A stretch of DNA of 64,000 bases, taken from the NCBI GenBank assembly GCA_025361565.1, contig JANYKN010000144.1:62001-126000 (forward strand), in the 5' to 3' direction. A model generated the notes under the pieces. The model was not told the DNA's origin and ran no database searches. It saw only the letters and a list, made by a program, of their open reading frames with translations. The DNA is from Bacteroidota bacterium. GTDB taxonomy: Bacteria > Bacteroidota > Bacteroidia > Bacteroidales > NBLH01. Positions within the stretch are counted from its first letter, which is position 1; each line of letters begins with the position of its first letter. Below are positions 38,195 to 47,629 of the stretch, one piece after another. A program made the translations under genes and the position numbers.

Positions 38195-40324
38195 TTAAAC
38201 AGATTGTTTTCTATATTCCATTAATGTTTTCATGAGTTCAACGGATGACTTGGTTTTGCCGGTATTAACAATTAATATTTTACTATCGGTTGGGACATGT
38301 CCTTTAACTTGAAGTAAAAGAGCTATACCTGCAATTCCAGAGGGCTCAAATGTAATATTTTGTTCAGTGGCAATTTGGATTGCATCCTTCACAAATGATT
38401 CCTGAATTTGTTTTATTGAAGTTTTTCCCCCAATACATGAATACGAAGTCAATTCTTTTATAAATTTTAAATATTCATCAAATGTGGGTAAAAAACTCGA
38501 GTACAATTTATCTAGCATAGAATCTTTGTTTTTGGTAGTAGCTCCTAAAAAGTGACAGTTTTTAAGTTTTTCAATTGAACCTGAATACCTGGGGTCAGGA
38601 TTATGCAGGAAACTGTTGAAATATTCTTTTTTTACAATATTTAAAACATTGATGAAAAGATCTCCTGTTCCAAATGGAATGAAGCAATATTCAGGATCTT
38701 CATTAATTATTTCATAACTGAGCCAATCGTAGTAGTTATCCAGGTTTGGGTCAAGTGTTTCACGATAAGTAATGTCAATGCCATCCCAATTTTCTGTAAT
38801 TCTTTTTATTTCTTCAGGCTTTAAAAGAACATCCGATAAATTTGTTTCATAGATAGTGCATCCAATTTTTTGTAATGAGTCTTTAATAGATTTATCTGCT
38901 TTTTCATCTAGTAAAACTTTTAAACTCATTGGGATATTAAACAAATTAAATAGGTTTTGAACCGCGGTTGCAGCTCCACCAGATGATATAATTGAGATTT
39001 GAGGCAATCTTTCGAAATGCCTTTGACGCGACGATTCCAAAAGCGCCTTGTATTTAATAATCACTTCCCATGCAAAACGATCTTTATGGGTTCCGGTTGG
39101 ATTGGTACTTTCGTCTTTTAACCAAACATTTGAGTATCCCGGAATATTAATTTTGTAAGTTTTACTCGCCGGAAAACTTGGTGTAAAGAAGGGTTTCGGT
39201 GGAAATTCTGGTTTTAGTGGATTGTTATTTGATGGAATTTGTATGGATTGATATATTCTTTCTATTGATGAACCTATTTCGATATTAGCCTTTGGTAACA
39301 AATGAAATAAATCTTTGTCATTCTGTATTTTATCAAATAATATATCATATCTGATGGTAGACTTCATATTGGTCAACTTCTGAAGCAAATCAAACATGTC
39401 TTTTTTTATGATTTTGAGCCTGTCCACTTTATCCGAAATATCCTGCAAGCGTGTGTCACCAATAAAAGAGGAATCTTGATTTACCTCAATGATATTTGAA
39501 AATGCTTTGTCAAGCTTTTCAATGTGTAATTTCCAGTGAAGTGAAAGTGCAATTTTGCCAAGCGTGCTAAATATATTGTATTCTCCATCATATATATCTG
39601 GTAAAATGATATTTATCGCTTTTTTTCGGTATAAAGGAAACTCATTCCTTGTAAAATAAATCAGTTCTTCTACACATTCTTCATTTTGAAAATAATCGCG
39701 GCTTAGTAATTTTATAATATATTGGTTCTCAGATAAAGAAGTAAACAAATCGTGAAGAGATCCAAATTGAAAGAGCGGACTGTTTCGAATATCGGATTTT
39801 ACATTTAGGCCAAAATTATCTTGCAAAAAAGTTTCTATTTTTCTTGCTTCGTTTATATTATTATATGTGTATGATAATATAAATTCAGGTTTTATATCAC
39901 CTTGTGCTTCCATTTTCATGTCTTCGTTATAATCAATAGCTTCTTTTGAAGTAAATATAATATCTTCTCGTGTTTCACCATATGCATAAAGGTAACACAG
40001 GTTGATATTTATTCGCTGAAATTGGGCCTCGTGTTCATTCTTTTTAGAGTGGAAGAAGTACTTTAAAAATGTTTTGCCAGGAGCAATATTTGGAAACCAA
40101 TTGCCATCGATCAAAATCTTTTTGTCTTCTTTTTCCTGAAAAAGGGCTAACTTTTTTTCGACTACATCTATTAGTTCTTCATAATTTGGCAGATAAGTAT
40201 TGAAATCTTCGAACCGATGACAACCACCATCTTTTTTATATTGTTCATATGTTTTATGCCTGAGCTCATCTAGCTCATTTTTTGACACTTTAATCCAACC
40301 ATTTGTAATATTTATGTATTTCAT
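38195..40324 (-). CDS. TIR domain fused to a threonine-synthase-like PLP enzyme
   Basis: A 709-residue cytoplasmic protein with three parts. Residues 1-145 match no family I know. Residues 147-265 read as a TIR domain: FILSYTYNN opens the first strand, FLQDNFGLNVKSDIR follows, and CVEEL (217-221) places E220 where TIR NADases have their catalytic glutamate. Residues about 370-700 are a fold-type-II PLP enzyme: K414 in NPTGTHKDR would bind PLP, with SSGGAAT (447-453), FGTGD (551-555), EPSGIAG (660-666) and TGKTK (688-692) at the expected cofactor positions. Threonine synthase is the closest resemblance. The usual Asn loop SSGN reads SSGG, which may alter substrate choice. It lies 98 bases downstream of an Lrp/AsnC gene on the same strand. 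Confidence 0.78.
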   Translation of the reverse strand: MKYINITNGWIKVSKNELDELRHKTYEQYKKDGGCHRFEDFNTYLPNYEELIDVVEKKLALFQEKEDKKILIDGNWFPNIAPGKTFLKYFFHSKKNEHEAQFQRININLCYLYAYGETREDIIFTSKEAIDYNEDMKMEAQGDIKPEFILSYTYNNINEARKIETFLQDNFGLNVKSDIRNSPLFQFGSLHDLFTSLSENQYIIKLLSRDYFQNEECVEELIYFTRNEFPLYRKKAINIILPDIYDGEYNIFSTLGKIALSLHWKLHIEKLDKAFSNIIEVNQDSSFIGDTRLQDISDKVDRLKIIKKDMFDLLQKLTNMKSTIRYDILFDKIQNDKDLFHLLPKANIEIGSSIERIYQSIQIPSNNNPLKPEFPPKPFFTPSFPASKTYKINIPGYSNVWLKDESTNPTGTHKDRFAWEVIIKYKALLESSRQRHFERLPQISIISSGGAATAVQNLFNLFNIPMSLKVLLDEKADKSIKDSLQKIGCTIYETNLSDVLLKPEEIKRITENWDGIDITYRETLDPNLDNYYDWLSYEIINEDPEYCFIPFGTGDLFINVLNIVKKEYFNSFLHNPDPRYSGSIEKLKNCHFLGATTKNKDSMLDKLYSSFLPTFDEYLKFIKELTSYSCIGGKTSIKQIQESFVKDAIQIATEQNITFEPSGIAGIALLLQVKGHVPTDSKILIVNTGKTKSSVELMKTLMEYRKQSV

Positions 40325-40422
40325 TTATGAACAATATATTGCATAAAATTAATAATAATTATTTGTCGGGAATTTAAAGAGAGTATCTTTTTGTATGACT
40401 ATAATTATGCCTTTAATTTAAG

Positions 40423-40884
40423 CTATATTGGCAATTGTCTTTTTACCCTTTCTTCTAAAGAAATAAATGATTCTGTTCTTGAAATGCCTTCGATGGTTTG
40501 TAGGCGATCCGCAATGATTTGTTTTAAATGATCATTATCACGAGTAATTATTTTAATAAAAATTGCATAATTTCCTGTGGTATAATGGCATTCAACAATT
40601 TCTGGAATTTTCTCCAGTTCAGTCATCACAATATGATAATGCGAAGCTTTTTCAAGAAACACGCCCATAAATGCGCAGGTCGAAAAGCCAACTTTTTTTG
40701 GATCAACTATAAATTCAGAACCTACTATAACTCCACAGTCGGTTAGCCTTTGAATCCTTTGGTGGATAGCAGCACCAGAAACATTGCATTCTCTGGCAAC
40801 TTCAAGATAAGGTATTCTTGCATTTTTGATGATTAGTGATAATATTTTTCGATCTAATGAGTCAATTTGATATTGAATTGTCAT
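40423..40884 (-). CDS. Lrp/AsnC-family transcriptional regulator
   Basis: A 153-residue regulator with an N-terminal HTH (DRKILSLIIKNARIPYLEVARECNVSG, then IHQRIQRLTDCGVI) and a C-terminal ligand-binding RAM/AsnC domain (AFMGVFLEKA, VECHYTTGNYAIFIKI, TESFISLEE). Family members sense amino acids and often control a neighbouring amino-acid gene. Here the downstream neighbour is the TIR-PLP fusion. Its own promoter region contains a perfect inverted repeat that could be its operator. Confidence 0.92.
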   Translation of the reverse strand: MTIQYQIDSLDRKILSLIIKNARIPYLEVARECNVSGAAIHQRIQRLTDCGVIVGSEFIVDPKKVGFSTCAFMGVFLEKASHYHIVMTELEKIPEIVECHYTTGNYAIFIKIITRDNDHLKQIIADRLQTIEGISRTESFISLEERVKRQLPI

Positions 40885-40938
40885 TGAGTTCTATATTAAA
40901 CTGTAAATAAATTTTTCGGTTTAGTTGTAAATTATAAG

Positions 40939-40968
40939 CAAAAGTAACAAATTACTAATAAATTCAAA
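40939..40968 (-). promoter_or_regulatory. Predicted promoter of the Lrp/AsnC gene
   Basis: On the minus strand TTTG (complement of 40965-40968), an 18-base spacer and TACTTTTG (complement of 40939-40946) match the Bacteroidota -33/-7 consensus closely. The start codon is 54 bases downstream. Confidence 0.55.
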
Positions 40969-40970
40969 AA

Positions 40971-41003
40971 TTGCATTGATAAAGTTATAAAATTGCAATG
41001 CAA
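40971..41003. promoter_or_regulatory. Inverted repeat, candidate Lrp/AsnC operator
   Basis: TTGCATTG at 40971-40978 and its exact reverse complement CAATGCAA at 40996-41003 are separated by 17 bases. The pair lies between the divergent asnC-type and cbpA genes and directly abuts the predicted -33 element of the former. Confidence 0.4.
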
Positions 41004-41032
41004 AATTGAAAAATGTCGGTTTTTGGTATGGA

Positions 41033-41062
41033 TTTGAATTCTAAGCTAAATATTGTATCTTG
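41033..41062 (+). promoter_or_regulatory. Predicted promoter of the CbpA-like gene
   Basis: TTTG at 41033-41036, a 19-base spacer and TATCTTG at 41056-41062 (one base short of TAnnTTTG) lie 26 bases before the chosen ATG. Confidence 0.35.
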
Positions 41063-41088
41063 ACTGCTTGAATTTGAGAAATGAGTTT

Positions 41089-42006
41089 ATGGAATTTCAG
41101 GATTATTATAGCGTATTGGGCATTGATCGCAATGCAAAAGAAGTTGATGTAAAAAAAGCCTATCGAAAACTTGCTTTGAAATACCATCCCGATAAAAATC
41201 CGGAAAATCCAAAAGCCCATGAATCCTTCTTGAAAATTCAGGAAGCTTATGCTGTTTTAAAAGAACCTGATAAAAAGAAAAAGTACGATCAATTGTATGA
41301 TAATACAAAGGCTAAAAAAGCGGGAACAACATTTGATTCTAAGTATTATTCCGATTTTTCAGATATTTCAGAAGAATATTTTGATAAACAAAAGGGAGAT
41401 GATTCTGGAATTTTCTCTTCGTTTTTCAAATACTTTTTTGCCAGGAAGAAAGGTAAGGATGATTTTTCATACTTATATAAAGGAAAAGATATACAAGGCA
41501 ATATTACTATCGATCTTGAAGAAGCTTTTTTGGGTTCAGACAGGATTGTTACACTTTATGCCGAAAAACTGCGAATTAAAATACGACCTGGAGTTGATAA
41601 TAATCAATTGATCAAGATTAAAGATAAAGGAGCATACGGTGAACTTGGAGCATTACGTGGCGATTTGTATGTTAAAATATTGGTTAAGCCACACCATGTG
41701 TTTAAACGTAAAAATGATGATTTGTTTCGCACAATCAACGTTAGCATTTACACAGCTATTCTTGGAGGAAAAGTTCAATTTGAAACATTACATGGGCGCG
41801 TATTGATTGGTATTCCGCAAGGAGCAAAACCTGGAATGCAGTTAAGGGTAAGGGGAAAAGGAATGCCAAAATACTTGAAACCCGACGAATTTGGAGACTT
41901 ATTTGTGAAAATACAATATAAAATGCCAGTTAATCTAACCGAAGAAGAGAAGGTTTTGTTAAATAAATTAAAAGAAATTAGTAAAACGAAATATTCTGGT
42001 GAATAG
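41089..42006 (+). CDS. cbpA: CbpA/DnaJ-type co-chaperone
   Basis: A 305-residue J-domain protein counted from the ATG at 41089; the frame extends upstream to 41053 without homology. The J domain occupies about 4-70 with the HPD motif at 33-35, which stimulates DnaK ATPase. A linker follows (about 75-130) and then the DnaJ C-terminal substrate-binding region (about 140-300, with [17 protein letters not shown] and [12 protein letters not shown]). The zinc-finger CxxCxGxG repeats of DnaJ are absent, which makes it a class II, CbpA-like protein. It is transcribed divergently from the Lrp/AsnC gene. Confidence 0.88.
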   Translation: MEFQDYYSVLGIDRNAKEVDVKKAYRKLALKYHPDKNPENPKAHESFLKIQEAYAVLKEPDKKKKYDQLYDNTKAKKAGTTFDSKYYSDFSDISEEYFDKQKGDDSGIFSSFFKYFFARKKGKDDFSYLYKGKDIQGNITIDLEEAFLGSDRIVTLYAEKLRIKIRPGVDNNQLIKIKDKGAYGELGALRGDLYVKILVKPHHVFKRKNDDLFRTINVSIYTAILGGKVQFETLHGRVLIGIPQGAKPGMQLRVRGKGMPKYLKPDEFGDLFVKIQYKMPVNLTEEEKVLLNKLKEISKTKYSGE

Positions 42007-42135
42007 CTGGATTTTAAATTCTATAAATCATTTAACTATTTGATAAAAAGATAGTTGACTTAAATTAGGTTTATAAGCTTCAAACTGGCTAAAAATATGA
42101 TATTTAACCAAATCTTCCCTATCACTTATTTTCAA

Positions 42136-42167
42136 TTTGTTTGATGTAAAGATTTTGTTGACTTTTG
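42136..42167 (+). promoter_or_regulatory. Predicted promoter of rlmD
   Basis: TTTG at 42136-42139, a 20-base spacer and GACTTTTG at 42160-42167 (one mismatch to TAnnTTTG) lie 74 bases before the GTG start. Confidence 0.45.
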
Positions 42168-42241
42168 CACCCTGAATGGAATTGGTTTAAATAAAATCGA
42201 TTTTAATATTTAAATTACATCTAGAATAATTGTTATAAACC

Positions 42242-43669
42242 GTGAGAAAAGTTAAGAGTAAATTGCCAATTTTTGAAAACGTTGAAATATCAGATCTTGC
42301 TGCCGAAGGAAAGGCTGTAGCCAAAATCAGTATTGAAAATGCTGTAAAGAAAGATTTAATTGTATTTGTAGAAAATTGTGTTCCTGGAGATGTTGTTGAT
42401 ATCCAAATTATTAGAAAACAACGAAATTTCATGGAAGGCACTCCAATTAAATTTCATAAATTTTCAGAAACCCGTGTTGATGCAAAATGCATCCATTTTG
42501 GAACATGTGGAGGCTGCAAATGGCAGACATTACCTTATTCCATTCAGCTGCACTATAAACAAAAACAAGTACTTGACCAATTCACTCATTTGGGCAAGTT
42601 TGAATTGCCTGAGCCGGAGGATATTTTGGCTTCGGCAAATGAATATTTTTACAGGAATAAATTGGAATATACGTTTTCTGACAAAAGATGGCTAACAAAG
42701 GAAGAGCTTGGTGATGAGTCAATTAAAGACATGAATGCGTTGGGTTTTCATATCCCTGGTAAATTCGATAAAATATTAGATGTACTTGAATGCCATTTGC
42801 AACCTGAACCTTCGAACGAAATAAGGTTGGCAGTTAAATCTTTTGCAAAAGAACATGGATTAAGTTTTTTTAATGTGCGGGAACAAAGCGGTTTTCTTAG
42901 AAATCTGATAATCCGGAATACCAGCATTGGACATGTAATGGTTATTGTTTCTTTTTTTCATGAAGATGAGGTAAAGCGTGAACAACTTCTTGATTTTTTG
43001 GCAAATAAGTTTTCGAACATAAGTTCATTAATGTATGTAATCAATCCAAAAAGGAATGATACCATTACAGATTTGCCGGTAAAACTCTATAAAGGAAATG
43101 ATTACATTCTCGAACAAATGGAAGAATTGAAATTCAAAATTGGACCAAAATCATTTTACCAGACCAATTCCGAGCAAGCATATCAACTTTACTCATTGGT
43201 AAGAAGCTATGCTTCACTTTCTGGAAATGAAATTGTTTATGATTTGTATACAGGCACTGGTACAATTGCCAATTTTATTTCAAAAAATGCAAAAAAAGTA
43301 GTTGGTATCGAATATGTACCTGAAGCTATTGAAGATGCTGTTGAAAATTCAAAGCTCAACAATATCCAAAATACTGTTTTTTATGCAGGTGACATGAAAG
43401 ATATTTTAAATCAGGATTTTATCGATAAAAATGGAAAACCTGACGTTGTTATTCTTGATCCACCCAGGGCAGGAGTTCATCCAAATGTCATAGACGCTAT
43501 ATTAAAAACTAAAGCAGATAAAATAGTATATGTTAGTTGTAATGCAGCCACCCAGGCAAGGGATATTCAGCTTTTAAGCGAGCAATACAAAGTAGTTAAA
43601 TTCAGGCCTGTTGATATGTTTCCACAGACAGCCCATGTTGAAAATATTGCACTTTTAGTTAAAAAATAG
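42242..43669 (+). CDS. rlmD: 23S rRNA (uracil-5-)-methyltransferase RlmD
   Basis: A 475-residue TrmA/RumA-family enzyme that methylates a uridine of 23S rRNA using SAM. An N-terminal TRAM-like domain precedes an iron-sulfur cluster site (CIHFGTCGGCKWQ, about 81-93). The SAM-binding core has DLYTGTGTIANFI, the substrate region has KSFYQTNSEQAY, and the catalytic region has DPPRAG and VSCNAATQARD with the nucleophilic Cys. Length and cluster motif favour RlmD over TrmA. GTG start; no ATG lies close to the conserved N-terminus. Confidence 0.9.
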   Translation: MRKVKSKLPIFENVEISDLAAEGKAVAKISIENAVKKDLIVFVENCVPGDVVDIQIIRKQRNFMEGTPIKFHKFSETRVDAKCIHFGTCGGCKWQTLPYSIQLHYKQKQVLDQFTHLGKFELPEPEDILASANEYFYRNKLEYTFSDKRWLTKEELGDESIKDMNALGFHIPGKFDKILDVLECHLQPEPSNEIRLAVKSFAKEHGLSFFNVREQSGFLRNLIIRNTSIGHVMVIVSFFHEDEVKREQLLDFLANKFSNISSLMYVINPKRNDTITDLPVKLYKGNDYILEQMEELKFKIGPKSFYQTNSEQAYQLYSLVRSYASLSGNEIVYDLYTGTGTIANFISKNAKKVVGIEYVPEAIEDAVENSKLNNIQNTVFYAGDMKDILNQDFIDKNGKPDVVILDPPRAGVHPNVIDAILKTKADKIVYVSCNAATQARDIQLLSEQYKVVKFRPVDMFPQTAHVENIALLVKK

Positions 43670-43706
43670 ATATTACTTGAATGGATTAAAAATTGAATAA
43701 TTTAGA

Positions 43707-43734
43707 GAAAAGGAGGATATCTAACCTCCTTTTC
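43707..43734. terminator. Bidirectional terminator
   Basis: A 10-bp perfect stem GAAAAGGAGG/CCTCCTTTTC (43707-43716 with 43725-43734) lies between the convergent rlmD and dcp genes and touches the dcp stop codon. Confidence 0.75.
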
Positions 43735-45776
43735 TATTGAAAACCTTTTCGTTTCATCAAAGCTTCCGTTTTAGGTTCCGATCCCTTAAATTTAATATAC
43801 AATTCCATTGGATCTTCAGTTCCTCCTTTTTCAAGGATATTTTGTCGATACTTCATCCCTGTTTCCCTATCAAAAATCCCATTTTCAATAAAAGTATCGA
43901 AGGCATCAGCATCAAGAACTTCGGACCATAAATAGCTATAGTAGCCTGATGAATAACCGATAGGATCAGAGAATATATGATTAAAAAAAGTACTCCTGTA
44001 TCGTACAACAATTTCGGGGATTAAGCCAAGTTGAGTTAAAGTTTGAATTTCAAATCGGTTAACATCAATAGTTTCATTCGTTTCAGTTAATGTATGCCAA
44101 TTCATATCCAGAAAAACAGCAGAAAGGTATTCACAAGTTTCAAATCCCTGGTTAAAATGTTGACTATTCTTAATTTTCTGTATAAGTTCATCTGGAATTG
44201 GTTCATCCGTTTTGTAGTGCTTTGCGTAAATTTTAAGCATTTCAGGGTGCGATGCCCAGTTTTCCATCAATTGCGATGGGAGTTCTACGAAATCCTGTGG
44301 CACATTGGTACCAGATAAACTTGCATACTTGCATTTACTCAATAAACTATGCAACGCATGTCCAAATTCATGGAAAAGTGTCGTAGCTTCTTCAAAACTT
44401 ATCAGAGCAGGCTTATCACCAACTGGTTTTGTAAAATTGAATACATTGGTAACGATTGGTCGAATATCTTTTCCATTTAACACATGTTGACTTTGATAAT
44501 CATTCATCCAGCCGCCACCTTCTTTGCTTTCTCTGGGATAAAAATCCATGAATAAAATTCCGATATGAGAACCATCTTCTTCCGTAATTTCAAATGATTC
44601 AGCTTCTGGATGAGGTTTCGGAACGTTTTTTATCTCTTTAACTACAATTCCGAAGATTCTATTTGCAACCATGAATGCTGCATCTCTCACATTTTCTAGC
44701 TTGAAATAGGGGCGGAGCAATTCTTCGTCCAGATCGTATTTTTGTTTTCTGAGTTTTTCTGAATAATACCACCAATCCCAAGCCTGGAGTTTAAAAGCAC
44801 TTCCTTCTTTATCAATAAGGACTTGCATTTCACTTGCTTCTTTTTTTGCAGTAATAGTTGCGCTTGCCCAAACCTGATTCATTAATTTGTAAACATTTTG
44901 AGGATTTTTAGCCATATTCTCTTCCAAAATATAATCTGTATGGCTTTTATAACCAAGTAATTGGGCTCTTCTTATCCTTAAATTTGAAATGCCTAGCACT
45001 AGGATTTTATTGTCGAGGCTATCATTGTTATTGCCTTTGTTGATATAAGCTTTAAATATTTGTTCTCTTAAATTTCGGTTTTTAGCATATTGTAAAAATG
45101 GAAAAACGCTTGGCCTTTGTACTGTGAAAATCCATTTACCATTTTCGCCGTTGGCATTAGAAGTTTCTGCCGCTGCTTCAATAACACTTTCGGGCAATCC
45201 CTCCAAATCATTTTTGTCTTGAATAATTAGCTTGTATCTATTGGTTTCCTTGAGCACATTTGAACCAAATTGAAGGGTGAGTTTTGCTAATTCTTCGTTG
45301 ATTTGTTTTAATTCTTCTTTTTTATCGACGGCCAATGTTGCACCTCCCCTTGAAAAATTCTTATAAGTTTTTTCAAGTAGCTTTTTTTGTTCAACTGTCA
45401 GTTCAATGGTATCTTTTTTCTGATGGACAAATTGCACCCTTTCAAAAAGTTGTTCGTTTAGTATAATTTCATCCGAATTTCTGGTTAATTTTGGGAGAAT
45501 TTCATTGGCAATTTGCTCCAATTCTTCACTGGTATTAGCCGACATGAAGTTGAAGAACACACTGCTTACTTTTGTTATTAATTTTCCTGAAAATTCTATA
45601 GCTTCGATGGTATTCTGAAAATTTGCCTCAAGAGGGTTATTTACTATCTCTTCAATTTCTTTATTTTGTTCTTCAATTCCTTTATTAAATGCTGGAATAA
45701 AATGTTCATTCTTAATTTTATCGAACGGCGCAATATTAAACGGTGTTCCATATTCGGTGAAAAATGGGTTCTTCAT
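43734..45776 (-). CDS. dcp: M3-family peptidyl-dipeptidase
   Basis: A 680-residue zinc peptidase of family M3 (Dcp/oligopeptidase A). The zinc site HEFGH is at 469-473 within TTLFHEFGHALHSLL, with the downstream Glu helix (VELPSQLMENWA). The N-terminus (NPFFTEYGTPFNIAPFDKIKNEHFIPAF) and the C-terminal YSSGYYSYLWSEVLDADAF segment are typical of Dcp. There is no signal peptide, so it should be cytoplasmic and degrade small peptides. It is transcribed alone; CGAAATTA at 45873-45880 is a weak -7 candidate on the minus strand. Confidence 0.92.
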   Translation of the reverse strand: MKNPFFTEYGTPFNIAPFDKIKNEHFIPAFNKGIEEQNKEIEEIVNNPLEANFQNTIEAIEFSGKLITKVSSVFFNFMSANTSEELEQIANEILPKLTRNSDEIILNEQLFERVQFVHQKKDTIELTVEQKKLLEKTYKNFSRGGATLAVDKKEELKQINEELAKLTLQFGSNVLKETNRYKLIIQDKNDLEGLPESVIEAAAETSNANGENGKWIFTVQRPSVFPFLQYAKNRNLREQIFKAYINKGNNNDSLDNKILVLGISNLRIRRAQLLGYKSHTDYILEENMAKNPQNVYKLMNQVWASATITAKKEASEMQVLIDKEGSAFKLQAWDWWYYSEKLRKQKYDLDEELLRPYFKLENVRDAAFMVANRIFGIVVKEIKNVPKPHPEAESFEITEEDGSHIGILFMDFYPRESKEGGGWMNDYQSQHVLNGKDIRPIVTNVFNFTKPVGDKPALISFEEATTLFHEFGHALHSLLSKCKYASLSGTNVPQDFVELPSQLMENWASHPEMLKIYAKHYKTDEPIPDELIQKIKNSQHFNQGFETCEYLSAVFLDMNWHTLTETNETIDVNRFEIQTLTQLGLIPEIVVRYRSTFFNHIFSDPIGYSSGYYSYLWSEVLDADAFDTFIENGIFDRETGMKYRQNILEKGGTEDPMELYIKFKGSEPKTEALMKRKGFQ

Positions 45777-46002
45777 GTTATCTTTTTATCTATTTTACTG
45801 ACCTACAATAATTTAAATTCAGATTTATCTTATCATCAAAATCTTATCTTGTTAATATCTTGTATTGGATGCCGAAATTAGAAGAAATCTTTTAAATAAT
45901 TGGAGTGGAGTTTTTAATATTATTGATTTTCTCGATAAATCCTTAATTATTGATTTGTTTATTACACAAATCAATTTCTAAAATTGCGAAATATTTAATA
46001 AC

Positions 46003-46587
46003 TTACTTTTTGATAATCCAAGTTTTATTATAAGTATCGTTCCATCTGGCCTGTTTTCTTTTACGGATGTTTTCTTTTTTTAATAGTTCGTAAATGGCAC
46101 TTATTGGATTATTAACCAAATTGGGCTTGATTTGCACTAACTCCATAAAAGGATCAGGCAAACCATCAATTACGAGAATATTTCTTTCTAATGGAGTTAA
46201 TTTCATATCAATTATAGAATGTTGTAATTCTTGCCAACGTAAATCCTTAATATTTACTTCACCAATCATATAAACTATAGGTTCCAGCGTAATATAATTT
46301 TGCTCTGTTTGAAAATGCGAAACGGCCATTTTTATTGTTTGGTAACCAATGGCTGAAAAGATAAGTGTATCAATCTTTAATACCCTGATATTGAATTTGC
46401 CATCTTCTCTGCTTATAGTTCCTTTCGAAGTTTTTTGTGAAACAATTTGAACAAAAGCAATTGATTTTTGTGAAGAATTTACAATTTCCCCATTAACTAT
46501 CTTATATTCATTTTCTTGCGAAAGTGCTAAAAAAGTGGTTAATAATGAAAGAATAACTGTTAAGTTTAATGTTTTATTTGTAATCAT
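46003..46587 (-). CDS. Exported protein with carboxypeptidase-like regulatory domain
   Basis: A 194-residue protein with a signal peptide ending near FLALSQ. Residues about 28-105 form a carboxypeptidase-D-regulatory-like (CarboxypepD_reg / SusC-N-type) beta-sandwich: VNGEIVNSSQKSIAFVQI, GTISREDGKFNI, LIFSAIGYQT. The rest (110-194) is basic and ends in RKRKQARWNDTYNKTWIIKK. Such domains start TonB-dependent transporters, but no plug or barrel follows, so it is a stand-alone envelope protein of unknown function. Confidence 0.75.
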   Translation of the reverse strand: MITNKTLNLTVILSLLTTFLALSQENEYKIVNGEIVNSSQKSIAFVQIVSQKTSKGTISREDGKFNIRVLKIDTLIFSAIGYQTIKMAVSHFQTEQNYITLEPIVYMIGEVNIKDLRWQELQHSIIDMKLTPLERNILVIDGLPDPFMELVQIKPNLVNNPISAIYELLKKENIRKRKQARWNDTYNKTWIIKK

Positions 46588-46823
46588 GTGTTATTGCTAT
46601 AAAATGAATAAAAACAACATATACTTGTATAAATTTCGACAAAACTTACTATTCATTGTTTGATGTTGTTGATAGTTTTATTTTTCGTTATTATTACTTT
46701 TATCATATAAAACCCGACAAGAATTTGTATAATTATTATCAAAATTTATTTATTTTGCTGTTTATTTACTAATGAATTAAGAATAGGATTAATTTGCGAT
46801 AATTAAAATTTAAATATAAATGT

Positions 46824-47531
46824 ATGAAATATTTATATAGTATGTATACATGGATTATTGGAGGATTTTTCTTTTTAATTATTATGCTATTCAGTATCAT
46901 TTTATTATCATTCATACCAAGCAAAAAATTTATTGCTATATTTCGGTTTTTACTCCGTACACTGTTTGCATTGCTTGGCGTAAGAGTTAAGCGGGAATTT
47001 GCAGAACAAATAGATTTCAGCAAACGTTGTATATATATGCCTAATCACGTAAGTATTATTGATGCTCCTCTCTGTGCTGCATATATGCCCGAATTTATTA
47101 CAGCACTTGAGGCTGCCGAACATTTTGAATGGCCTATTTATGGAAAACTCACAAAGCTTTATGGAAATATTCCTATTGACAGAAAGAGCGTTCAGAATTC
47201 AATAAAGAGTGTGCATACAGCAAAAAATACGATTAAAAATAGCAATTCAATAGTTGTTTTTCCTGAAGGAAGCAGAACAGAGGATGGATCAATTGGACGA
47301 TTTAAAAAGCTTCCTTTTCAATTGGCTAAAGATTCTGAAGTGGCAATAATTCCTGTTGGAATGTCGGGTGTTTATTGCTTTAACAAAAAACATTCATTTC
47401 TTTTTAAGCCAACCAAGATTAAACTTAAATTTGGGAAAATAATTCCAGTTGAAAAAGTTACATCACTTTCGCACGATGAATTAATGCAAGTTGTTCATCA
47501 TGAGATTGAAAAACTTGTTGAATATAATTAG
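46824..47531 (+). CDS. plsC: 1-acyl-sn-glycerol-3-phosphate acyltransferase
   Basis: A 235-residue membrane-associated acyltransferase of phospholipid synthesis, making phosphatidic acid from lysophosphatidic acid. The catalytic NHxxxxD motif is N74-H75-V-S-I-I-D80, and the substrate motif FPEGSRTEDG is near residue 145. One or two N-terminal hydrophobic segments precede the domain. It is 98 bases upstream of the rhomboid gene on the same strand, so the two may be co-transcribed. Confidence 0.92.
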   Translation: MKYLYSMYTWIIGGFFFLIIMLFSIILLSFIPSKKFIAIFRFLLRTLFALLGVRVKREFAEQIDFSKRCIYMPNHVSIIDAPLCAAYMPEFITALEAAEHFEWPIYGKLTKLYGNIPIDRKSVQNSIKSVHTAKNTIKNSNSIVVFPEGSRTEDGSIGRFKKLPFQLAKDSEVAIIPVGMSGVYCFNKKHSFLFKPTKIKLKFGKIIPVEKVTSLSHDELMQVVHHEIEKLVEYN

Positions 47532-47629
47532 TTAAAATAGTTTGACCATCATCAAAGATTTAATGTACAATTCTTATTTAAAGCTTGTAAAAATTATATA
47601 GATTAGGACATTAAATACAAAAACTGGCT

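Noticed and set aside
36727-40884. Reading the papain-like protease and the TIR-PLP gene as one operon
   Set aside because: They are convergent and separated by a 13-bp hairpin; any link would be functional, not transcriptional.
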